DNA of 25,634 bases, taken from contig JAEZUG010000027.1 in the NCBI GenBank assembly GCA_023421135.1, positions 1 to 25,634 on the forward strand, in the 5' to 3' direction. The position numbers and the translations under genes are program-made. Of this stretch, positions 1 through 6,125 are shown piece after piece. Position 1 is the stretch's first letter. The number at the start of each line of letters is the position of its first letter. Under the pieces are notes generated by a model. The model was not told where the DNA came from, made no database searches, and saw only the letters and a list, made by a program, of their open reading frames with translations. The stretch comes from Candidatus Cloacimonadota bacterium (GTDB taxonomy: Bacteria > Cloacimonadota > Cloacimonadia > Cloacimonadales > Cloacimonadaceae).

Positions 1-17
1 GGTTGTAACTCCCATGG

Positions 18-37
18 ATTCCTGCCTTCGCAGGAAT
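18..37. repeat. REP-like short hairpin
   Basis: ATTCCTGC and GCAGGAAT form a perfect 8-bp stem around a CTTC loop, followed by GAC. This looks like the small 'attcctgcnttcgcaggaatgac' palindromes scattered in intergenic DNA of many bacteria. No T-tract follows, so it is not a convincing terminator. The gene it would follow lies outside the window. The stretch 38-200 is AT-rich with no supported feature. Confidence 0.45.
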
Positions 38-200
38 GACATAAGGTAAACCTTGGGGAAAAATGGGTGTACTTTGACTGATTTACGCGGCATTATCTGG
101 AAAAGGTTATTATTCAATGGTCTTTAAACAATGTTGAGCATAGAAACATGCTTACTCTATGTGTGTCAAGAGATTTCTCTCCGGAGGCAGGAATTGGGAA

Positions 201-278
201 GTGGTGGCGTGGGGACGTGGGGACGTGGTGACGTGGTAACGTGGGGACGTGGTGGCGTGGGGACGTGAGGACGTGAGG
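201..278. repeat. 8-bp tandem repeat array (GTGGKGRC-type)
   Basis: Nine full units and one partial unit of an 8-bp repeat run without interruption: GTGGTGGC, GTGGGGAC (twice), GTGGTGAC, GTGGTAAC, GTGGGGAC, GTGGTGGC, GTGGGGAC, GTGAGGAC, GTGAGG. The same GTGGTGGC unit is tandemly repeated at 15504-15546, and a weaker relative is at 14334-14360. The unit length is not a multiple of three and the only reading frame through it (minus strand, 152-346) is low-complexity Pro/His/Thr/Ser, so I treat it as non-coding. Positions 279-467 hold no gene I can support. Confidence 0.9.
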
Positions 279-467
279 AAAAGAATCCACAGAAAAGGTC
301 CACTAAATGGCGGGAAAAGTCCCTTATAGGATAGGTAGAGGGACATGAATTCAGAGCTGAGGCTCTGCCTGGGTTAGCTCAGGATATTGTGTGGTAACGA
401 TATAGCTTTCTGCACCAGAGTTTAATAAGCCGCCAGAATCGCCGTTGTAAGCTGCCGGATAAATCTC

Positions 468-496
468 TTGACAGTGGTTCTGATTCCGGGTAAAAT
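468..496 (+). promoter_or_regulatory. sigma70-like promoter for the beta-helix adhesin gene
   Basis: TTGACA (468-473) and TAAAAT (491-496) are separated by exactly 17 nt, an excellent match to a housekeeping -35/-10 pair. Transcription would begin near 503, giving a leader of about 75 nt before the ATG at 577. Four other intergenic TTGACA boxes in the window sit upstream of genes in the correct orientation. Confidence 0.6.
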
Positions 497-576
497 GTAA
501 CTTAATGGACAATATGCCCCTGAGGCAAGGCAGGAGCAGAATAGAGTGAACAATCAACCATCCTTTGGGAGGATAT

Positions 577-3500
577 ATGTTTATCGAAAAGCGTCTTCGC
601 GCAGTCCTGTTTTTGTGTTTTTTAATGCTGCCAATCCTGTTGGCCGCCCAATCGGCTTTGATGATCAATCCCAACCCTGTGGTTTTCCCCGATGTTGAAG
701 TTGGGGGGATGACAACCAGCTCGGTCTATGTCTCCAAAGCCGATCCTTACAATCCCGCCCCGGTCGGGATCCAAAGCATCTCCATCGTACCGGAGATCTT
801 TAGCTACAACTTCTCTCCAACTTTGCCCTATTATCTGGGGGATGGGGAGACCGCAGAGATCATTCTCAATTGCAATCCTTTCACAGAAGGCACGGTAAAT
901 GGACATCTGGTGATCACTGATAACCTGTATAATGTTACCGATATCCCCCTTTCGGCTCTGGTTTACACTCCCACTCCACCTCCTCCAAACTTATTGATCG
1001 ATCCCACAATCTGGGATTTTGGCAATGTGGCAGTGGGGGATTCTCTGGTGAAGGAATTCACCGTCACTCTGGAAGCCGGAGCAGCCTTTGACGCCAATTC
1101 GGTTCATTCCATCAGCACAATGGGCAGCGCCTTCTATGCCTATTCCTATTATGCTATGCCCTATCCCCTGGGAGATGGACGCAGCATGACAGTTCGTTGT
1201 GTGTTCAGAGCTGTGGCAATCGGAACCTTCACCGGTGAACTTCTGATTGAGGATAGCACCGGCGAATTTTATGACCTTGATTTGCAGGGTACCGGTGTGG
1301 CTGCGCCAGCAGGTCCGCAAATCTCGGTTGATCCCTCCATAATTAACCTCAGCCTGGCAGAGCAGAATTCCAACATTTCTCAGCTCAAGATCAACAACCT
1401 GGGCAGCCTGGGCTTCAACTACGTGATAGAGACAGATTCTCTGCCACCCTGGATAATTGTGGGTGAAAGCTATGATATCGAAGGCAAAAACATCACTGCC
1501 CCGCTCAGTCCGGGAGATTCCACCTATGTAAACCTCCGGGTCACGACCACCGGCCTGGCTCCCGGAGAAGCATATCACGACCAGATCAGGGTGCGGGCAA
1601 CCAATGCGGATGGCACCTCCTATGGCACTTGCGACGTTTATCTGGAAGTGACATACCGTCCTGTTATGGCTCAGTTCTCCGCCACTCCCACGACCCCTCA
1701 TCTGGGTGATGAGGTGCAATTTACAGATATGTCTTACACAGATCCGCTCAGCAGCACGGCTGTGGTGAGCTGGAGCTGGGATCTGGATGGAGACGGCACT
1801 CCGGACAGCAACATCCAAAACCCGCTCTATACATACACGGAGCCCGGGCTTTACAACGTGGGACTGATGGTATCAAACTCCTCCGGAGCTACTCACGAAG
1901 AGTATAAGACGGACTATATCCATGTGACCAATAATCCCCCCGTGATTACTACAGCGATCGACAGCCTGAGTATTGCTGAGGATGGCTACTATCAGGCCTG
2001 GTTCTGGGATTTCTTTGCCGAACCGGAGGGAGACAACGTGACCTTCACTGCCTATGGTGAAGCTTATCTGCAGATAGCTATCCTGGATGATAACGTGTTT
2101 CAGGTGATCCCGGTGGGAAATTGGTTTGGAACCGAGACGCTGACGCTGGTGGCGACGGATCAGTGGGGCGCGAGCTCCACTCATCAAATCACGGTCTATG
2201 TTACTGCCGTGAACGATCCCCCTGCTTCCAAACTGCCGGATGTTTTATATTTTGTGAAGAACTCGACCTTCAATGTGGATTTTGGCACCTATATCTATGA
2301 TATCGATAACCCGGTGGGGGAGCTTTCTCTGAATATGATCCAGCTAGCTCCGACTCAGCCCAATATCATGGTTTCTTATGCAGCGGGAATCCCTGGGAAC
2401 CTGCTGGCAAGCTACACAGCAACGCCCGGTTGGTGGGGCGGCCCTGCTACCTACAGGGTTTCCATCAATGACCATATGGGCAGGGCAGTAACGGTCGATA
2501 CTCTGCAGATCGTGGTCTTGGAACGCTTCACTGTCCGGTTTGGTCCGGAGCCTCTTTCCTACAATCTGGCGGGAGAGATCATTCCCTTTGTGGATCTGAC
2601 CCTGGGTAATCCGGATTGGTGGGAATGGGATTTTGATAACGACGGGGTAGTCGATAGCGAAGAACAGAATCCAGAGTGGTTCTACACTTATGCCGGCCTC
2701 TACAGTGTGAAGCTGACCCTGGGCAATACCGAGGCGGGAGAGACGGCTTTTCTTTTGGTACAGGATATGTTCAATATGATTGGCACAGCCGTGCCGCCCG
2801 ACGCTCCTGCCCCGCCGGTGATGGATCCTCCTGGCTCCCCTTATAATATCCAGGGAGATCTGATCTTCCCGGATGGCGGAGAGATCACGATATTGCCGGA
2901 TGTGACGCTCAATTTCCTCACAGAGGCTCCTTTGGAGCTGGATGGTGAGCTCAATGCCAATGGTGGCACCTTCCAGCCGGGAAGTGGGATGAATAACTGG
3001 GGTGGACTGCGCTTTGGCCCCGGCTCCGGAGGAAGCTTGCAGAATTGCCGCTTCCTGAATTCCAACCGCCCGCTTACTATAGACGGTGGCAACCCCAGCC
3101 TGGAGAATCTGGAATTTACCCCTGCCGATACTCTGGAGCTGATCGATGGAGAAGGCTTGGTGATCGAAGGCGGTTCTCCGCAGATCACCGGAACTCTGAT
3201 CCGCAACTATCGCACGGGTGTGAGATTAACCGGGGATGGGGGGCGCAACACTCCCACGCTCACCAATATCCGGGTGCGCAACAGCTCCGAATCCAGCCGT
3301 CCCGAGGGTGATATCACCGGTATCCTGATCGAAGGGGATTGTGATGCTATCCTCAGCGATGTGATCGTAAGTGACTATAATATCGGCCTCAAGATAGAGA
3401 ATGAGGAGCGCAGCGTGAGCACTCCCACGCTCACCAATATCCGGGTGCGCAGCAGCTCGGAAACTTCCCGCGGGCTTCCTGTGGGCATCCTGGTGAGCGG

Positions 3501-5358
3501 AGAGGTGGCAGCCCAGCTTGAGGATGTGGAGATCATTGGAGCTTCATCCGGGCTGGTTTATCAGGGAAATGGAAATGCGACCCGCACCACTCCCACGCTC
3601 ACCAATATCCGGGTGCGCAGCAGCTCGGAGACTTCCCACAGCTTTGATAGCGGCATTGAGATCTCGGATCAGGCGGCGATTATATTGAACAACGTGCAAG
3701 TGGATAACTATACTGAAGGCATCTCCATCACAACCGGGGATAGCCGGGCGGTCAGCACTCCCACTCTCACCAATATCCGGGTGCGCAATAGCTCGGAAAC
3801 CAACCGCACTGTCAGCACAGGTCTGGCTCTAAGTGGTAATGTGATAGCCCGGGTGACCGATCTGGAGACCGATAATTGCACTCTGGGCTTCAGCTATCTG
3901 CAATCCGGGGATCCGTCCCGCGTAACTGCCACTCCCACGCTCACCAATATCCGGGTGCGCAACAGCTCGGAAAGCAGCCGGAATGAGCGTCTGGGCATCC
4001 TGCTGGATTATCCCGGGCGTCTGGTGCTGGATGACGTTGAGATAGAGGATTGCACCGGAGCTTTGAACGTGGTAAATTCCCAGCGGGCGCTCAGCACACC
4101 CACGCTCACCAATATCCGGGTGAGAAACAGCTCGGAGACTCAGCGCTTCCCGAACTATGGCATCATGCTCGGGAGCGGAGTGACGGGCTCTCTTTCAGAT
4201 TGCACGGTTGAATCTTCTCTCCAGGGCTTGGTGATTGCTCCCGGAAACCTCACTGAGATCGGGCCGAATTTCTTTAAGAACTGTGGGGTAGGCATCGTTG
4301 CCTCCTATCCCTCCGGACCTCGCAGCCTGAAAGCTCAGACCTTCAAGCTGGAGCCGGACTTTCCTCAGATGCATCCCGGGTGGATGTTCTCTGCCTTTGA
4401 TATCCAGGATTCACCCAGCCTGAAGCTGCAACAAAACACCATGTTTGGTTATTATAGCCTGGTGATGGCCGGGAATTCCGGCATCAACTTCAATAGCAAT
4501 ATCGCCTGGGGACAAACAGGCATAGCAATGCCTTTCCAGATGGTGGGAAGCACCGTGCAGGCCAGTTTCAACAACGTCCGCAGAAGCCAGGATCCGCTGC
4601 CCGGAGTGGGGAACATCAATACCGATCCCTTCTTTGTGAATGCAGCTCTGGATAACTTAACGCTCAGTTCTCAAAGTCCCTGCATAGATGCGGGAGATCC
4701 CGCTCTGCCTCACGATGCGGATGGTTCCCGGGTGGATATCGGAGCTCACTGCTATCTCCACAAAGCAGACTTTGAGGTGGATCAGATCTTTGTGCAGACG
4801 GGATCGACTGTGCACTTTAACAATCTCTCTCTGGGGCACAGTGTGCCACAGCTCTCACAAAGCTATTGGGATCTGGGCAATAACGGCTCGGTCGAGGCTC
4901 AGAGCTTTGATTGGCAGCACACCTTCACTCAGCCGGGGATATATGACCTGCGTCTGAGGATGGAGACCGGACTTCTGGTGGATGAGATTGTGATTCCCGG
5001 GGCTGTGGTGGTTCAGAATGAACTTCTGCAACCGCCTGTCCTGCACACTGTGAACCGGATGGGCAGCGATATTCATCTGGCTTGGAATCCTGTGCTGCTT
5101 ACAGTGGATGAAGAACCTGTGGCGGTGGATTATTACCTGATCTACAGCAGTATGGATCCGGAGACAGGCTTCCGTTATCTGGGCTTTGTTTCCTCTCCCA
5201 CCCTGGAATATACCCATGTGGGCGGAGCTTATGACGACCGGCGCTTCTATCTGATGATCGGCTACAAAGGCAGCCGGGCGCAATTGGAAGATTATATCCG
5301 GGCTCATCGTGAGCTTGATCCGGTGGAGCCCTCCGGCGGGCTTCGGGGTAGAAGATAA
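577..5358 (+). CDS. Large exported adhesin-like protein: ASH-type, PKD and beta-helix domains
   Basis: A 1593-aa exported protein. I start it at the ATG at 577, which has GGGAGGA just upstream and is followed by a signal peptide (basic FIEKRLR, then a long hydrophobic run ending LLAAQS); an in-frame TTG at 565 lies inside the ribosome binding site. In order: two HYDIN/ASH-like 'choice-of-anchor D' domains (about 27-242), an Ig-like segment (248-360), a PKD domain with WDLDGDG (about 362-452), cadherin-like segments (455-648), a second PKD domain (650-732, WDFDNDG), a right-handed beta-helix region (about 757-1375) with six copies of TLTNIRVRNSSE, a 'choice-of-anchor Q' motif (SPCIDAGDP...VDIGAH), a third PKD domain (1399-1482) and a C-terminal Fn3-like domain. 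It ends GLRGRR and lacks the FlgD-like sorting domain seen in neighbours. Probable surface adhesin or carbohydrate-binding protein; ligand unknown. Confidence 0.93.
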   Translation: MFIEKRLRAVLFLCFLMLPILLAAQSALMINPNPVVFPDVEVGGMTTSSVYVSKADPYNPAPVGIQSISIVPEIFSYNFSPTLPYYLGDGETAEIILNCNPFTEGTVNGHLVITDNLYNVTDIPLSALVYTPTPPPPNLLIDPTIWDFGNVAVGDSLVKEFTVTLEAGAAFDANSVHSISTMGSAFYAYSYYAMPYPLGDGRSMTVRCVFRAVAIGTFTGELLIEDSTGEFYDLDLQGTGVAAPAGPQISVDPSIINLSLAEQNSNISQLKINNLGSLGFNYVIETDSLPPWIIVGESYDIEGKNITAPLSPGDSTYVNLRVTTTGLAPGEAYHDQIRVRATNADGTSYGTCDVYLEVTYRPVMAQFSATPTTPHLGDEVQFTDMSYTDPLSSTAVVSWSWDLDGDGTPDSNIQNPLYTYTEPGLYNVGLMVSNSSGATHEEYKTDYIHVTNNPPVITTAIDSLSIAEDGYYQAWFWDFFAEPEGDNVTFTAYGEAYLQIAILDDNVFQVIPVGNWFGTETLTLVATDQWGASSTHQITVYVTAVNDPPASKLPDVLYFVKNSTFNVDFGTYIYDIDNPVGELSLNMIQLAPTQPNIMVSYAAGIPGNLLASYTATPGWWGGPATYRVSINDHMGRAVTVDTLQIVVLERFTVRFGPEPLSYNLAGEIIPFVDLTLGNPDWWEWDFDNDGVVDSEEQNPEWFYTYAGLYSVKLTLGNTEAGETAFLLVQDMFNMIGTAVPPDAPAPPVMDPPGSPYNIQGDLIFPDGGEITILPDVTLNFLTEAPLELDGELNANGGTFQPGSGMNNWGGLRFGPGSGGSLQNCRFLNSNRPLTIDGGNPSLENLEFTPADTLELIDGEGLVIEGGSPQITGTLIRNYRTGVRLTGDGGRNTPTLTNIRVRNSSESSRPEGDITGILIEGDCDAILSDVIVSDYNIGLKIENEERSVSTPTLTNIRVRSSSETSRGLPVGILVSGEVAAQLEDVEIIGASSGLVYQGNGNATRTTPTLTNIRVRSSSETSHSFDSGIEISDQAAIILNNVQVDNYTEGISITTGDSRAVSTPTLTNIRVRNSSETNRTVSTGLALSGNVIARVTDLETDNCTLGFSYLQSGDPSRVTATPTLTNIRVRNSSESSRNERLGILLDYPGRLVLDDVEIEDCTGALNVVNSQRALSTPTLTNIRVRNSSETQRFPNYGIMLGSGVTGSLSDCTVESSLQGLVIAPGNLTEIGPNFFKNCGVGIVASYPSGPRSLKAQTFKLEPDFPQMHPGWMFSAFDIQDSPSLKLQQNTMFGYYSLVMAGNSGINFNSNIAWGQTGIAMPFQMVGSTVQASFNNVRRSQDPLPGVGNINTDPFFVNAALDNLTLSSQSPCIDAGDPALPHDADGSRVDIGAHCYLHKADFEVDQIFVQTGSTVHFNNLSLGHSVPQLSQSYWDLGNNGSVEAQSFDWQHTFTQPGIYDLRLRMETGLLVDEIVIPGAVVVQNELLQPPVLHTVNRMGSDIHLAWNPVLLTVDEEPVAVDYYLIYSSMDPETGFRYLGFVSSPTLEYTHVGGAYDDRRFYLMIGYKGSRAQLEDYIRAHRELDPVEPSGGLRGRR
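3250..4143 (+). repeat. Six direct repeats inside the beta-helix gene
   Basis: Blocks of about 45 bp start at 3250, 3421, 3589, 3757, 3931 and 4096, that is, spaced 171, 168, 168, 174 and 165 bp, all multiples of three. All six contain the same 18 bases CTCACCAATATCCGGGTG, and most of the flanking bases also match, including synonymous positions. Between blocks the DNA is unrelated or strongly diverged. Each block encodes TPTLTNIRVR(N/S)SSE(S/T). Confidence 0.95.
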
Positions 5359-5402
5359 GATACCCGCAGATACCCGGCCGGGTCAAAAGTATTCTGGCAA
5401 GC

Positions 5403-6125
5403 TTGCCCAAGGGCTCTCTCCCTCACCGGAGAGAGCTCTGCGGGGCGGTTCTGTTTCTGGATATCAATGGCTTCACCTCCATCACAGAAGTAGCAGCCCG
5501 GCGAGGCAGGTATGGCGTGGAGATGGTCACCGAGATCATCAACCGCCATTACGAAGGCGTCAATCGTCTGATCCGTCCCTGGGGAGGGGAGATCTATAAG
5601 TTTGGCGGGGATTCCTGCCTGGTGGTCTTTCCCGAGCCGGATGAGATGGCACTGCAGAAGATCCGCGAGCTTCCCAGCCAGATCTCAAGACATGTGCAGA
5701 AGCTGGATAGATTCTTTTGCCGCAAGTATGGGTTAAATTTCGCTCTGCATGGCAGCCTTACCTATGGCAGGCTCAATCTCAGCCTCGTGGGCGATCCGGA
5801 TTGCCATCTGGACTACTTTCTGGATGGTGAGGCGGTATTGCGGGCTTATCAATTGGCAGATGGTGCCTCTAGTGTGGTCTGTGATCCCGCAGCCTGCCAG
5901 CATCTTGCTTCACCAGAGAGCCCGGAGCTCAGACGTCCGCACTATCCCTCTCAGCTCTTTATCGCTCCGAAGGTGCGGCAAAAGCTCTCTGAAGGTGAGA
6001 TCAAGGCAGAGCTGCGTAATGCTGCAGTGGTTTTCATTCATCTGGAACCCGAGACCGCAGATAACTTTGCCCTGGAGCAGTATGGCGAGCTCTTTTGCAA
6101 GATTCAGCGTTGTCTATCGCTATGA
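5403..6125 (+). CDS. sAC-like class III adenylyl/guanylyl cyclase, N-terminal part (frameshifted)
   Basis: This frame carries the first cyclase homology domain (C1) of a soluble-adenylyl-cyclase-like protein. Both metal-binding aspartates are present, D20 in FLDINGFT and D70 in FGGDSCLVVF, 50 residues apart, similar to the wide spacing I recall for mammalian sAC. The region equivalent to the transition-state N...R motif is degenerate (GEAVLRAYQLAD), as in sAC C1. The beginning of the second domain (VVFIHLEPE) follows, then the frame ends in an unrelated RCLSL tail because of a one-base shift near 6093-6097; the protein continues in the next frame. The start is uncertain: TTG at 5403 has no good ribosome binding site, and the frame stays open back to 5352 with plausible sequence (IPGRVKSILASLP), but no ATG, GTG or TTG occurs there. 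It lies 44 nt after the adhesin stop, so co-transcription is possible. Confidence 0.8.
   Translation: MPKGSLPHRRELCGAVLFLDINGFTSITEVAARRGRYGVEMVTEIINRHYEGVNRLIRPWGGEIYKFGGDSCLVVFPEPDEMALQKIRELPSQISRHVQKLDRFFCRKYGLNFALHGSLTYGRLNLSLVGDPDCHLDYFLDGEAVLRAYQLADGASSVVCDPAACQHLASPESPELRRPHYPSQLFIAPKVRQKLSEGEIKAELRNAAVVFIHLEPETADNFALEQYGELFCKIQRCLSL

Noticed and set aside
201..278. CRISPR array
   Set aside because: The units are 8 bp with no spacers; the six repeats at 3250-4143 have regular spacing but lie within a coding frame and the intervening segments are coding beta-helix sequence.
152..346. Minus-strand 64-codon frame with PHATTSPRPHATTS
   Set aside because: It is a translation of the 8-bp tandem array; low complexity, no ribosome binding site, no family resemblance.
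991..1818. 275-codon open frame on the minus strand inside the adhesin gene
   Set aside because: It lies fully antisense to a well-supported domain-bearing frame and shows no recognisable motif; typical of shadow frames at this GC content. The same applies to 7585-8550, 18960-19781, 15801-16499 and 21021-21740.
5749..6081. Upstream part of the +1 frame of the cyclase
   Set aside because: It is a shadow of the C1 cyclase frame; recognisable protein in this frame begins only around 6090.
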